Counted from the stretch's first letter, positions 17,009 to 26,562 are shown. The stretch: 64,000 nucleotides of DNA from GCA-2737665 sp044344795 (GCA_044344795.1 JBIJCF010000007.1:1-64000), one strand, 5' to 3'. Notes: generated by a model from the sequence alone, not told the origin. Translations and numbers: made by a program.

Positions 17009-17653
17009 ATGAGAATTATAGCCATCAATATGGTACTGCTGTTAAACAGCGTCAATTGTGTAACCCTTTCTGCTCAAAACGTTGTAACAGCAATTGCCGT
17101 TGAAAAAATGAACGTTGTGTATGTTGGTTTGGACAATCCTCTTACCATACTATGCAGCCAACGTTACGACAGTATTTCGACAGATAATGGAATCATCAGA
17201 AAAGACGGCTTCGATAGTGTTGTATATAATTTCAAGCCTGAACGAGCAGGAACGGCTACACTTATATTGTGGTCGGATCGAGATACTTTGGCAAGCAAAG
17301 TAATGAGAGCGAAACTAGTGCCCCAACCGGATATTAGTATCGCGGGAGTGCCAGAGAGGGACGGAAAGATTGAGCTTACCAAGGGAGAACTAGTTAATGC
17401 TTCTGGAATTAATGCTATTGTCCCAGGATTCGACTATGATGCGAAATGGATAGTTACGGGATTTACGATTACATTAATGCGCAATGGCGTAGTTAAAGAA
17501 ATACGCTGTTCGGGTAGCACATTTACCCAAGAAATGAAACAACTGATGCAAACTATGAATCCGGGTGAATTTCTGTGGGTGGATAATATAAGAGCAACAG
17601 GCCCCGATGGAACTACAAGGGTGCTGCCGTCAGTAAAAGTACTCATGAAATAA
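17009..17653 (+). CDS. stand-alone GldM C-terminal domain-like secreted protein
   Basis: A 214-aa protein with a signal peptide (to about residue 23, SAQ). The mature sequence resembles the last two periplasmic domains of GldM, the T9SS/gliding motor shaft: an Ig-like domain beginning AIAVEKMNVVYVGLDNPL (32-49), then KIELTKGELVNASGI, the strand WIVTGFTITLMRNG, and the C-terminal DNIRATGPDGTTRVLPSVKV. Full-length GldM is about 500 aa with an N-terminal membrane helix and coiled coil; those are absent here. No gldK/L/N neighbours are present, so this is not the core motor gene but a paralogous domain, perhaps binding a T9SS component. Likely co-transcribed with the preceding gene. Confidence 0.78.
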   Translation: MRIIAINMVLLLNSVNCVTLSAQNVVTAIAVEKMNVVYVGLDNPLTILCSQRYDSISTDNGIIRKDGFDSVVYNFKPERAGTATLILWSDRDTLASKVMRAKLVPQPDISIAGVPERDGKIELTKGELVNASGINAIVPGFDYDAKWIVTGFTITLMRNGVVKEIRCSGSTFTQEMKQLMQTMNPGEFLWVDNIRATGPDGTTRVLPSVKVLMK

Positions 17654-17839
17654 ACATTAATAGTAAAAGTATTAATATATTGGTATTACTATAATTACAA
17701 AATAATTAAAATATTGTTGAATAATAAAAGTGAAGATGACACGGATTTTAGGTGATAAAAAATTTTAATTATTTCTACTAAAATTGAAACGAGTAGGATT
17801 GTATAATAAGATTTAGCTAATTGATGTATCAACTGATTT

Positions 17840-17847
17840 TAGTTTTG
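17840..17847 (+). promoter_or_regulatory. -7 box TAGTTTTG
   Basis: Exact TAnnTTTG match 52 bases before the ATG at 17900. The nearest upstream TTG is only 16 bp away, so the -33 box is weak. Confidence 0.4.
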
Positions 17848-17899
17848 CGTAGGTTGGATTATTGTGTATATTAGTAACGATTTTTACCTCACAACAAAC

Positions 17900-20032
17900 A
17901 TGAAACATCATCTACTTGCTTTTTCTCTGCTATTTACAACACTCCTAACAGCTAACCAAGGCGGGCCTGATCAGTACGGATATATCTGGAAAGATAGCAA
18001 CGAACCCGGAGGTCCTACTTACCAATGGTGGGACATCACGCAGATCGGAACACAATTAAACGGACTAGGAGATGATAACTTTATTGGACCGATTTCTTTA
18101 GGTAATCTATATCCTTATTATTGGTATAACGTTTCGAAGTGTTGGGTTGGTTCTAATGGTTATATTTCATTTGGCCCCGGTAATATTGCCGCTAATTTCC
18201 CGAATATTCCAAATCCTATAGGAGTAAACAATTACATTACAGGGCATATGGCAGATCTCACCTTTCTTGGGCCCAATAATCCGGGAAGAGTTTACGTTTA
18301 CGCCAATTCAGATAGTTTTTGTATTCAGTATCAAAATGTTCCCTATTGGTCTCCAAGCTCTCCCGGATATACCGGCAGTAATACGTTTGAGATAATTTTA
18401 AACCGTGCTGATTCTACCATTACAGTAAATTTCATGTCGTGTACTGGAGTGTCTCAATCTAACTTTGCTACAGGAATTGAAAATGTCAGCGGAAACATGG
18501 GACTACAGCCGCTTACAACCCAACCTGCAGCAAATTATACTGTGCGGTACTATTACCCCGTTAATCCTTCACTATCTGTTACTGATGCCAGTGTATCATG
18601 GAATGGCAATGAAAACACCGGAGGGATCTTTATTCCTAACATGACAGGCCCTTATTCTCTGCAGACTGAAATAATGAATCAGGGCAATACGTTGCTGCCG
18701 GCTCTTACTGTTAGCGGAAAAATAACAAATCTCGCAGGTAACAGCTTAGTGAGCGATGTCTACGGAGTTACTGCGGGACTGCCACCTTCACAAAGTATCT
18801 GGATTACATATCCAAATTCAACTTTTTCCCCAACTGCCATAGGAACAAATCGCTTTGTAACTACGATTGCCCCTGTAATAGGGGATTCAACACCGGTGAA
18901 CGATTCAATTATTCAGGAAATAGTTGTAGTTGATACTTCTGCCACCACGATCGGTCTTAATTATACTGCTAATCATTCAAATCCAGTACTCAATTCGATT
19001 TCATGGAACGGTGGTCAGGGCGGCGTAGGAGTGTACATTGAACCTGCTTCTTATCCTGCGCGTATTGTCAATACTACGTTTATTTGTGCTAGTGCCCCTG
19101 TAAGCGGAATAGCATTCTATGCAAAAGTGTTTGATGATGACGGTCCTAACGGAACTCCGGGAACCCTACTTGATTCTGTACCCGTAATGGGAAATACTAT
19201 TATCCCAAATTCAATAGTGACAGTGTCCCTATCAAGTCCGGTAACTATTAATAGCGGTGGCGTTTATGTTGAATGGGAAATGGCCACTAGTGCGGTGTCA
19301 ATTGCGCAGGATCTTACTCCGCCATTCAGTCGTAGGACTTACGAAGTATTCTCTTCGTATTGGTCAACTTATCGTGATTACCAGATTTGTGATTTCTTTA
19401 TAGGCCTCTCCTATCAAAAAGCTAACCCTGAAGATGTTGGTGTTTCCGTTATTACTTCCCCAAGTAATAACTCAACCATACCGGGTCCTACAAATGTTTC
19501 CTGCTACATAAAGAATTATGGCAACTTCCCGGATAACTATAGTATAGATGTGAATTATAAGCTTGGCAACAACCCCACGATTGTAACTCAACAATACAAC
19601 GGACCTCTAATTAATCCGGGGGACTCTGCATACTTTACATTCTCAACTCAACTCTTACCACCATATTCAGGAAATGACGTACTGTATGTGTGGACTTCAA
19701 AATCGAGCGATGCAATTCTAAATAATGACACGGCATTTGTAAACGTTATGCTTGTAGGTATTCAAGAAACCCAAGCAATTACAGGTATGACAGTATATCC
19801 CATCCCTACTAATGATAATATTTGCTTCAGCTTTGAAAAGTCCCTTCCAAATGGTGCGCATATACAAATTAGAGATCTACAAGGTAAGTTAGTAAGATCA
19901 CAAGCTTTAAATCCTATTGTTGCTTCATCCATTATTACTATAGATCTTACAGGACTTAGTAATGGGACGTACACATATTCCGTGATCGCGGATCAGGACA
20001 GAGGCACTGGCGTGTTGATAATTAACCGTTAA
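17900..20032 (+). CDS. secreted protein with T9SS type A C-terminal sorting domain
   Basis: Large cell-surface or secreted protein. I start at ATG 17900 (710 aa), where the signal peptide MKHHLLAFSLLFTTLLTANQ begins; the frame is open 12 codons further upstream. The N-terminal region (about 20-225) is rich in Gly/Tyr/Asn/Trp and looks like a beta-sandwich. Two CARDB-like beta-sandwich stretches follow (SVTDASVSWNGNEN; later DVGVSVITSPSNNSTIPGPT). The last 80 residues are a T9SS sorting domain (TVYPIPTNDNICF, then IQIRDLQGKLVR and LSNGTYTYSVIAD), removed during export. Substrate or ligand unknown. No enzyme motif is seen, so an adhesive or structural role is a guess. Confidence 0.85.
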   Translation: MKHHLLAFSLLFTTLLTANQGGPDQYGYIWKDSNEPGGPTYQWWDITQIGTQLNGLGDDNFIGPISLGNLYPYYWYNVSKCWVGSNGYISFGPGNIAANFPNIPNPIGVNNYITGHMADLTFLGPNNPGRVYVYANSDSFCIQYQNVPYWSPSSPGYTGSNTFEIILNRADSTITVNFMSCTGVSQSNFATGIENVSGNMGLQPLTTQPAANYTVRYYYPVNPSLSVTDASVSWNGNENTGGIFIPNMTGPYSLQTEIMNQGNTLLPALTVSGKITNLAGNSLVSDVYGVTAGLPPSQSIWITYPNSTFSPTAIGTNRFVTTIAPVIGDSTPVNDSIIQEIVVVDTSATTIGLNYTANHSNPVLNSISWNGGQGGVGVYIEPASYPARIVNTTFICASAPVSGIAFYAKVFDDDGPNGTPGTLLDSVPVMGNTIIPNSIVTVSLSSPVTINSGGVYVEWEMATSAVSIAQDLTPPFSRRTYEVFSSYWSTYRDYQICDFFIGLSYQKANPEDVGVSVITSPSNNSTIPGPTNVSCYIKNYGNFPDNYSIDVNYKLGNNPTIVTQQYNGPLINPGDSAYFTFSTQLLPPYSGNDVLYVWTSKSSDAILNNDTAFVNVMLVGIQETQAITGMTVYPIPTNDNICFSFEKSLPNGAHIQIRDLQGKLVRSQALNPIVASSIITIDLTGLSNGTYTYSVIADQDRGTGVLIINR

Positions 20033-20044
20033 AATCACGGAACT

Positions 20045-20082
20045 AAACCTACTGTATATTTTATTAAATATGCAGTAGGTTT
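20045..20082. terminator. perfect inverted repeat, probable factor-independent terminator
   Basis: AAACCTACTG / CAGTAGGTTT, 10 perfect pairs, with inner A/T pairing in the 18-nt loop, 12 bases after the T9SS gene. It lacks a strong T-run on either strand, so it may stabilise the 3' end rather than terminate. Confidence 0.5.
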
Positions 20083-20224
20083 AAAATATTTAAGCTTCAG
20101 TAAGAAGTATGCGGAATGCGTTTGCAACTTCCTCCAAAATTTATTTGAAGGTTGGCTGTATTGAATCGATTTAAATTTGAATTGATTCTAATTATTTAAC
20201 ATCACGAACGCATACCGTTATCTA

Positions 20225-21079
20225 TTATAGTTTAAACTCCTGATTAATCAATTCGCTATCATTATTCGTATACACTACATAATAGGTTCCTGGCGCCCAA
20301 CCTTGAATTTGCATCTTAAACTCAAAAGTTACCTTGCCTTTCGGACAACTCATTGTGTTAGGATTTGTTACCAATACTTTTCCCGTGGAGTCTTTAATCA
20401 TCCCTTTAATTTCCACCGGCTCGGTTGCAACGAAGGAGATGTCGCCGGTTATTACTTTCGGCACAACAGACATGCGTTCGCCGGGAACCTGACGAATTGC
20501 AGAACGCGTATGGTACCAAACATCTTTCTGTCCGGTAAGTTGACATAATGTACTCCGCAAGGCTTTTGTAGTCGCAGGATTATCTGTACCAACATAACCG
20601 ATGTTTTCATTATTGGTTACACACCAAATAGCATGTTGAATAGTGCCCTGATCTTTAATTTTCAACGAATCCATAACATGTAACAGTCGTTGCAATTTTA
20701 AATTAGCAGGCGCGTTGAAAGTAAATGCACTATTCACGCCGGGACTTCTATCGGTAAGTTCTGTGCAATAACCATAGAACTGCAAATTCTTTGATGCACC
20801 ACCCTCCAGCGCAAACAATTCGTCATTACTATTAATTAAGGTTTGCTCATCTTCTTCGTCCGGCACAAATGCAGAGCCGGCTTTTAATCGCAATTTCAGG
20901 GATTTCTTGGTTAAGTTTTTTACTTTAATCTTAATTCCGTTACCTTCATAAGAATGATAGGGCAACACCGATAATTCAACCTTTTTTTCAGCCAGAGCCT
21001 GTTCCAACGAAACAGCATTGTCTTTAACAGCAAATGCTAGTAGGCCGAATACCGGCAGCGCAAAAATCCATTTTAACAT
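20225..21079 (-). CDS. hypothetical exported protein with thioester-like motif
   Basis: A 284-aa protein with an N-terminal hydrophobic segment (WIFALPVFGLLAFAV) that acts as a signal peptide or anchor; I start at ATG 21079 rather than 21139 because the segment begins there. The middle contains FYGYCTELTD (Cys105) and IQHAIWCV (Gln148). A Cys in a YC context followed by a hydrophobic-Gln-x-x-hydrophobic motif with AIW is the arrangement of bacterial thioester domains, but the similarity is short and unproven. The C-terminal 80 residues are beta-rich (FEFKMQIQGWAPGTYYVVYT). Single gene; function unknown. Confidence 0.72.
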   Translation of the reverse strand: MLKWIFALPVFGLLAFAVKDNAVSLEQALAEKKVELSVLPYHSYEGNGIKIKVKNLTKKSLKLRLKAGSAFVPDEEDEQTLINSNDELFALEGGASKNLQFYGYCTELTDRSPGVNSAFTFNAPANLKLQRLLHVMDSLKIKDQGTIQHAIWCVTNNENIGYVGTDNPATTKALRSTLCQLTGQKDVWYHTRSAIRQVPGERMSVVPKVITGDISFVATEPVEIKGMIKDSTGKVLVTNPNTMSCPKGKVTFEFKMQIQGWAPGTYYVVYTNNDSELINQEFKL

Positions 21080-21137
21080 GTGCAGTATGATTGAGGTTTG
21101 ATAGTATAACGCACCATGTTTCACTTTGGTACGTGAC

Positions 21138-21168
21138 AAAAAAAAATTCTGCCTTTATCAGGCAGAAT
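21138..21168 (-). terminator. intrinsic terminator of the HTH gene at 21190
   Basis: On the minus strand ATTCTGCC / GGCAGAAT, 8 perfect pairs with a 7-nt loop and a run of eight or nine T. It lies 21 bases after the stop of the small DNA-binding gene. Confidence 0.9.
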
Positions 21169-21189
21169 TTAAATTGTTCAATGAGCAAA

Positions 21190-21549
21190 TTACTTACCGC
21201 CTTTTACAGCAGCTAAAGTCGCTTTCTTCAAACGCTTTCCACGACCTTTCAATTTCTTAAAAGCCATTACTTCAGCTTCAGAGTACACTTTGTTACGACC
21301 TTCTTTGTGGTACGTCAACAAGCCCTGCTTCTCGTAGCTGATTAATGTAGCAGCCGTAATTTTCAATTTCTTTAAAACATCGGGCGTATAGACCTTGTCC
21401 GAAATTTCGCGTTTAGCAGCAGGAACCTTAGCACTTGCTGTTGATCCGCCACCTTGTTTCAAATTGCGCAATTCCTTTTTGATTAAACGCAATTCACGCA
21501 ACATGAGATTGAATACTTCAAAATCAATAACAAATCGTTTCTTGAGCAT
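21190..21549 (-). CDS. small MerR/excisionase-like DNA-binding protein
   Basis: A 119-aa protein. Residues about 10-30 are a charged coiled-coil-like helix (LMLRELRLIKKELRNLK), then a flexible Ala/Ser/Gly linker, then a winged-helix segment: YTPDVLKKLKITAATLISYEK, GLLTYHKEGRNKVYSEAEV. This is the pattern of HTH_17/MerR-type domains, in which a helix-turn-helix is followed by a short wing and a Y-x-E-x-D/E-V motif. The C-terminus is strongly basic (GRGKRLKKA). No recombinase gene adjoins, so a local regulator is more likely than an excisionase. A strong terminator follows. Confidence 0.75.
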   Translation of the reverse strand: MLKKRFVIDFEVFNLMLRELRLIKKELRNLKQGGGSTASAKVPAAKREISDKVYTPDVLKKLKITAATLISYEKQGLLTYHKEGRNKVYSEAEVMAFKKLKGRGKRLKKATLAAVKGGK

Positions 21550-21790
21550 TTTTATTTGAATTGTTGGTTAGTACGTGCAAGATAGTATTATTTATTAAAA
21601 CAAATAAATATAACGAAGTAAGTGTTTTACCAATTCAAATTTGAAATTCACCAAGTTACCCCGCATCAATATATAAATTACTGAGAATATTGAGCCATGA
21701 ATTAAAACTAATGAGCCATGAAAAAACAACTAATTACCGTCACAACCTCAGTACCAAAGGATACTCCGCTTCACGCTATCTAGGCAACCT

Positions 21791-23743
21791 CTACTCCACT
21801 CGCTTCATGTTCAACTCCTTTACAGGAGCAATTACGATGGGGACTTTTTCAATGTAAACAGAGCTCGTATCTAGACCGAACGCAGCTTCTTCCGACATAC
21901 TGAAGAACTTCAGAATATTATAAATATCGAGATAGATCTTTTCCATCACCGGGAATTCATTGTCGTACGACATGTGCTTTTCAATCACCACAAATCGGAA
22001 GTCACCGATAACCTTTTCCTTGCTCAACGATTCGTAACGGCTTACGATATCCACTTCATGATTCGCCACCAAATCTTCCACAACTTTGCGGAACATTAAA
22101 TTAATGCGCGGCGCAACACGGAACCCAAGTCGGAAGTCAATTCGAATAACATCATTTTTCATGATCTCCGTTACTTTGTATTCCATACGATACGGTTCAT
22201 CCATTACATCCACGTGAACGAACCAATAGATATCGGCACGTTTCGGTTGCTTCTGCATAATAGAATAGATAATCTTCGCCTCAATTTCATCGGGTTGGTT
22301 GGCACTGGTGAGATACACCAAATGCGTACTGTATTTACTTACAGTTACATCTTTGCTCAACTGATCCAAGAGCGGTAAATATTGATCCAGCTTCGTAAAT
22401 TCCAAATAACGATTTCGAATTTTACGCGCTTGTTGCCAGCTGTACATGATTGTAAATAGTACAAAAGCAATCAACAAACTCATCCATCCACCGTGTGTGA
22501 ATTTGCTCATATTCGCCACAAAAAACGAACTTTCAATGACTAAATACACCAATACAAATCCGATGATAAAAATCATATTGTAACGACGGATTCGCATAAA
22601 GTATGTAAGCAAACGAGACGACATGATCATTCCAAGAATGATGGTAAGACCATAAGCGGCCTCCATTGCAGCAGATTCTTTGAAATACAATACAACAGCA
22701 ATACAGCCCGCCATTAACATCCAGTTAATAGAGGGAATGTAAAGTTGTCCACGGGTTTCGGTTGGATATTTGATTTTTACTTTCGGCCAAAAATTGAGTC
22801 GGATTGCTTCGTTAATTAAAGTAAATGAGCCACTAATTAAAGCCTGACTGGCAACAACGGTGGCAACGGTGGCAATACCGATACCAACAGGCAAGAACCA
22901 TTCCGGCATGATGGAATAAAACGGATTTCTGCCATCCAGCTTTTGTCCTTCCAAGCTAATTAACCACGCCGACTGTCCGAAGTAGTTTAAGATCAACATT
23001 GTCTTCACAAAAATCCAACTGGTTTGAATGTTCTTTCTACCGCAATGTCCCAAATCAGAATACAAAGCTTCTGCACCCGTGGTACATAAAAACACCGCGC
23101 CTAAAATCCAGAATCCGCCCGGATGCAGCACCAATAATTTATACGCGTAATATGGGTTAAGTGCTTTAAGAACTTCAGGTCCGTAAGAAATATTTGAAAT
23201 ACCCAAAACACCCAACATCACAAACCATAACAACATTACCGGACCAAAGAATTTACCAATGAAATTCGTTCCAAATTGTTGTATAAAGAACAACGCCGCG
23301 ATAATCGCAATAACAATCGGCACTGTCGGAATATCACGGAAAGTTTCCGTCATACGTAAACCTTCAATTGCTGAAGACACTGAAATTGGCGGTGTAATAA
23401 TTCCTTCTGCTAATACTGCTGCTCCACCAATCAATGCGGGATACAACAACCATTTCACTTTAGTTTTCTTTACTAAAGTGTATAAAGCAAATACGCCACC
23501 TTCTCCCTTGTTGTCTGCTTTAAGAGTCAGGAAGACATACTTGATAGTCGTTTGTAATGTCAATGTCCAAATGATGCACGATAAGCCACCAAGAACGGTG
23601 TCGCTATCAATTGGTCCTTCGCCGACAATTGCTTTTAATACGTACAACGGTGAAGTTCCGATGTCGCCGAAAATGATTCCTAAGGTGACGAGTAATCCGG
23701 CTGCGGTTACTTTAGAATGTAAGGAATGGGAATGATGCCCCAT
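21791..23743 (-). CDS. kup: KUP-family potassium uptake transporter
   Basis: Inner-membrane K+/H+ symporter of 650 aa. The N-terminal hallmark LGIIFGDIGTSPLYVLKA is at about 21-38 and twelve hydrophobic segments follow to about residue 440, including GGVFALYTLVKK and TGAEALYSDLGHCG (conserved KUP loops). The C-terminal 200 residues form the cytoplasmic domain. An exact TAnnTTTG box lies 25 bases before the ATG. No regulatory RNA is evident upstream. The assignment is certain at family level. Confidence 0.95.
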   Translation of the reverse strand: MGHHSHSLHSKVTAAGLLVTLGIIFGDIGTSPLYVLKAIVGEGPIDSDTVLGGLSCIIWTLTLQTTIKYVFLTLKADNKGEGGVFALYTLVKKTKVKWLLYPALIGGAAVLAEGIITPPISVSSAIEGLRMTETFRDIPTVPIVIAIIAALFFIQQFGTNFIGKFFGPVMLLWFVMLGVLGISNISYGPEVLKALNPYYAYKLLVLHPGGFWILGAVFLCTTGAEALYSDLGHCGRKNIQTSWIFVKTMLILNYFGQSAWLISLEGQKLDGRNPFYSIMPEWFLPVGIGIATVATVVASQALISGSFTLINEAIRLNFWPKVKIKYPTETRGQLYIPSINWMLMAGCIAVVLYFKESAAMEAAYGLTIILGMIMSSRLLTYFMRIRRYNMIFIIGFVLVYLVIESSFFVANMSKFTHGGWMSLLIAFVLFTIMYSWQQARKIRNRYLEFTKLDQYLPLLDQLSKDVTVSKYSTHLVYLTSANQPDEIEAKIIYSIMQKQPKRADIYWFVHVDVMDEPYRMEYKVTEIMKNDVIRIDFRLGFRVAPRINLMFRKVVEDLVANHEVDIVSRYESLSKEKVIGDFRFVVIEKHMSYDNEFPVMEKIYLDIYNILKFFSMSEEAAFGLDTSSVYIEKVPIVIAPVKELNMKRVE

Positions 23744-23768
23744 ATGGATGGTGTTTAAAAATAACGCA

Positions 23769-23776
23769 CAAAGGTA
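23769..23776 (-). promoter_or_regulatory. -7 box TACCTTTG of kup
   Basis: Exact TAnnTTTG match, 25 bases upstream of the kup ATG. Confidence 0.45.
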
Positions 23777-23865
23777 GAATAGTAGTGCAAATGAGCATTG
23801 ATTTTTATCAATAAAAACAGTACCACACTCGATCTTTTGAATCCCTAACTATCCCCATAGACGCA

Positions 23866-23873
23866 TATCTTTG
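23866..23873 (+). promoter_or_regulatory. -7 box TATCTTTG of the 23899 gene
   Basis: Exact TAnnTTTG match, 25 bases before ATG 23899. An upstream TTTG lies 26 bp away, longer than optimal. Confidence 0.45.
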
Positions 23874-23898
23874 CGCTTTCTACAAAAAACCTGAGTCT

Positions 23899-25095
23899 AT
23901 GAAAATCGGCATCCTTCGCGAAGGCAAACTTCCCCGTGATAAACGTGTTCCATTTACACCGGCACAATGCGTCATTTTGCAGCGGGAATTTGGTGTGGAA
24001 GTGTTGGTGCAACCCAGTGATTGGCGCAGCTTTTCAGACGATGAATATCGTGCAGCGGGAGTACAATTGCAGGAAGACTTATCCACTTGTGATGTCCTGT
24101 TAGGAATAAAAGAAGTTCCAATTGCCAGTTTAATTCCGGGTAAAAAGTACTTTTTCTTTTCGCATACTATTAAAAAGCAACCTCACAATCAAAAGTTGAT
24201 GCACGCTTTAATTGCGAAGAATATTCAAATGATCGATTATGAATGTTTGACAGACCCGGACTTCAACCGCATCATAGGATTTGGTCACTTCGCTGGAATT
24301 GTAGGTGCTTACAATGGTTTACGCGGATATGGATTACGCTTTGGATTGTTCGATTTGAAACCGGCCTATCAATGCCGTGATATGGTAGAGTTGAAAGAAG
24401 AATTAAAGAAAGTGAAGTTGCCGAATATGAAAATGATTATAACCGGTAATGGACGCGTAGCCAATGGAGCGATTGAATTGTTAGGGTTACTACACATTCG
24501 TCGGATTACGCCTTACGAATTCACACACTATTCTTTCCGTGAAGCTGTCTATACACAATTGCATTCGTATGACTATAACGAAGCGAAAGATGGAGCACCA
24601 TGGGATAGAGATCGCTTCTACAAACATCCCGAACAATTCCGCAGTACGTTTGCCAAGTTTACACCTCACAGTGATTTGCTGATTCATTGCTCCTTCTGGG
24701 ATCCGCGTGCGCCCAAGTTATTTGAAAAAACGGACATGAAAGGTCCTGAATTCCGCGTGAGTGTTATTGCTGATGTAACATGTGATATCGACGGTTCTAT
24801 TCCGAGTACCACCAAATCATCCAGCATTATCGAACCGTTTTACGGATACAATCCGCAAACTGAAGTTGCAGTTAATAAGCCTTTTGAAAACTCGGCCATC
24901 ACTGTCATGGCAGTAGACAACTTGCCCTGTGAACTTCCCCGCGATGCATCTGAAAGTTTTGGAAAAGAGTTGCTGGAAAAAGTAATTCCCGCATTATTGG
25001 GCAATGATCCCGACGGAATCATTGAACGTGGCAGCATTTGTAAAAATGGCGAGCTGTTAACGAGATTTAATTATCTCAGTGAATACGCACTTTAG
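23899..25095 (+). CDS. NAD(P)-dependent alanine dehydrogenase / saccharopine dehydrogenase-like oxidoreductase
   Basis: A 398-aa protein of the AlaDH/PNT N- and C-terminal domain superfamily. The start KIGILREGKLPRDKRVPFTP is the family N-terminal signature; residues 70-135 (LLGIKEVP, FFFSHTIKKQ, IDYECLTD) match the substrate domain. The Rossmann loop reads ITGNGRVANGA. Overall it looks most like the lysine-forming saccharopine dehydrogenase / LKR type rather than true alanine dehydrogenase (AHTIKKQ-like and DVTCDIDGSIPST motifs). The exact substrate (saccharopine or alanine) cannot be settled here. It stands divergent from kup. Confidence 0.82.
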   Translation: MKIGILREGKLPRDKRVPFTPAQCVILQREFGVEVLVQPSDWRSFSDDEYRAAGVQLQEDLSTCDVLLGIKEVPIASLIPGKKYFFFSHTIKKQPHNQKLMHALIAKNIQMIDYECLTDPDFNRIIGFGHFAGIVGAYNGLRGYGLRFGLFDLKPAYQCRDMVELKEELKKVKLPNMKMIITGNGRVANGAIELLGLLHIRRITPYEFTHYSFREAVYTQLHSYDYNEAKDGAPWDRDRFYKHPEQFRSTFAKFTPHSDLLIHCSFWDPRAPKLFEKTDMKGPEFRVSVIADVTCDIDGSIPSTTKSSSIIEPFYGYNPQTEVAVNKPFENSAITVMAVDNLPCELPRDASESFGKELLEKVIPALLGNDPDGIIERGSICKNGELLTRFNYLSEYAL

Positions 25096-25144
25096 TATTC
25101 AGGAATCAATGTAAGTTTGGATAAAAACGCCACTTGAACACACA

Positions 25145-26473
25145 TCAGTTTGTAATAAATGCCCGGTAGTTCGACAACGTTACTCCTTTAACGCGAAATT
25201 TATTTAGCGTTGCCTGGTGCTTTTCGAGCTCCTTTCCTGCGAAACCATTGTATACGGTATATGCACCCGGAGACTTGGACAAAGAATCCATTTTGCGCAA
25301 TGTTTCCAGATACAACATTTCATTCAGCGTAAAGGCTACACGTAAATTTTTGTTCGCCATAAACTTGGTATACATCTCCGGATAAAATTGCTCCGCATAT
25401 TCCAGATACCAAGCGATAAAAAGAGCAAACTCGTAGTAAGCAAAATATGTTCCGCGTGCCTGACCCAATAAGGCTTTTCCGGTTTTCTCATCACCCAATG
25501 AAAACGCCTTGTCTGCGGCTAATGTTGCTGCGGTACACCCGTTTTGATAAGCAGAAAATTCATCCATTAGTCCGAATATTCCGTCAACATTAGAACTCAC
25601 ACCCGCACCTTCACCCAGGTATGTTTTGTAACGAAAGATTTGATTCGGCGCATCCGCTGGAATGATTGCTTTTACTTCTTCCGATTTAAACCGATCCGAG
25701 CGTTGCATATCGATGATAATGCCCGGCTGAATCAGTGCGTTACCAAAGCCATTACAATGATGTACAGTTTCATGAATAACAGTTTCAAATTCACTAAACA
25801 ATGCCCCGCGAGCAGTATCACCATCCCAAGCAACAGCTTGTCCGTTAATGACAGTATAGTAACATGATGGTCCGCAGTAATGTTTCTCAATAATTGGTGT
25901 GAATGGCGATACATATTTATTCGTTAAACCGACATAATAAGATTTCACCCAAGCAGCGGCATCAAAACCTGCATCATAACCGTAATTATTTTCTTTGGTT
26001 TTCGCAGGAACTACAGGCGTTTCAGGAGCCTTACGCCCAACAACAGGATTTACCGACTTTTGCTCGCCGTCTTTCAATAAAGGATTGTACGTCCATTCCC
26101 GCACATATTCTTCTTCCTCATCGGTCCTCATGATTTCGTTTTTGCCCAACAACATATCCATACGGCTCTTATGCAAACCTTTCTTCGAAACGAAATACGT
26201 TTTTCCGGCAACAGAAGTAAAACCGCGTTTCTTATTCTCGCTTACAAATGTGATTCGCTTACGACGTGGAATGTAAGTGCCGTAATCGTGATAGATTTTT
26301 TTGTTCGTGTACTTTGTATGCTGATAGGTACCATCATCGAACAAGCGTAACACCAGCAAAAGCTTATCACTTTGCTTTTTGTGGTATGCATATACAAGGT
26401 TCGCATCAGTGTTATCCGCGATTGCGAATAACGGAAGCAGTGCTAGCAATATGGGAAGGACGATTCTTGGCAT
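25145..26473 (-). CDS. exported putative zinc metallopeptidase (HExxH), 442 aa
   Basis: Signal peptide at 1-19 (MPRIVLPILLALLPLFAIA). Residues 25-110 are a beta-rich domain with YHKKQSDK and repeated aromatic strands. At 234-238 is HETVH, within VIHETVHHCNGFG, the HExxH zinc-binding/catalytic pattern; a nearby third ligand is not obvious. The rest is helical. I do not know the family, and HExxH alone can occur by chance, so the peptidase call is provisional. No operon partner is evident. Alternative: a non-catalytic periplasmic protein. Confidence 0.7.
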   Translation of the reverse strand: MPRIVLPILLALLPLFAIADNTDANLVYAYHKKQSDKLLLVLRLFDDGTYQHTKYTNKKIYHDYGTYIPRRKRITFVSENKKRGFTSVAGKTYFVSKKGLHKSRMDMLLGKNEIMRTDEEEEYVREWTYNPLLKDGEQKSVNPVVGRKAPETPVVPAKTKENNYGYDAGFDAAAWVKSYYVGLTNKYVSPFTPIIEKHYCGPSCYYTVINGQAVAWDGDTARGALFSEFETVIHETVHHCNGFGNALIQPGIIIDMQRSDRFKSEEVKAIIPADAPNQIFRYKTYLGEGAGVSSNVDGIFGLMDEFSAYQNGCTAATLAADKAFSLGDEKTGKALLGQARGTYFAYYEFALFIAWYLEYAEQFYPEMYTKFMANKNLRVAFTLNEMLYLETLRKMDSLSKSPGAYTVYNGFAGKELEKHQATLNKFRVKGVTLSNYRAFITN

Positions 26474-26562
26474 GGCTCAAAAAATTACAGGTTGAGTAGC
26501 GTAGAATCATGAAATAGCGTTTACAGGTTAACGACATTTAACCCGCCAATATTGTGCCACAA

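Noticed and set aside
14040..21000. Search for a second copy of the ssrA 3' end (att site) in the island
   Set aside because: None seen by eye; cannot exclude a diverged copy.
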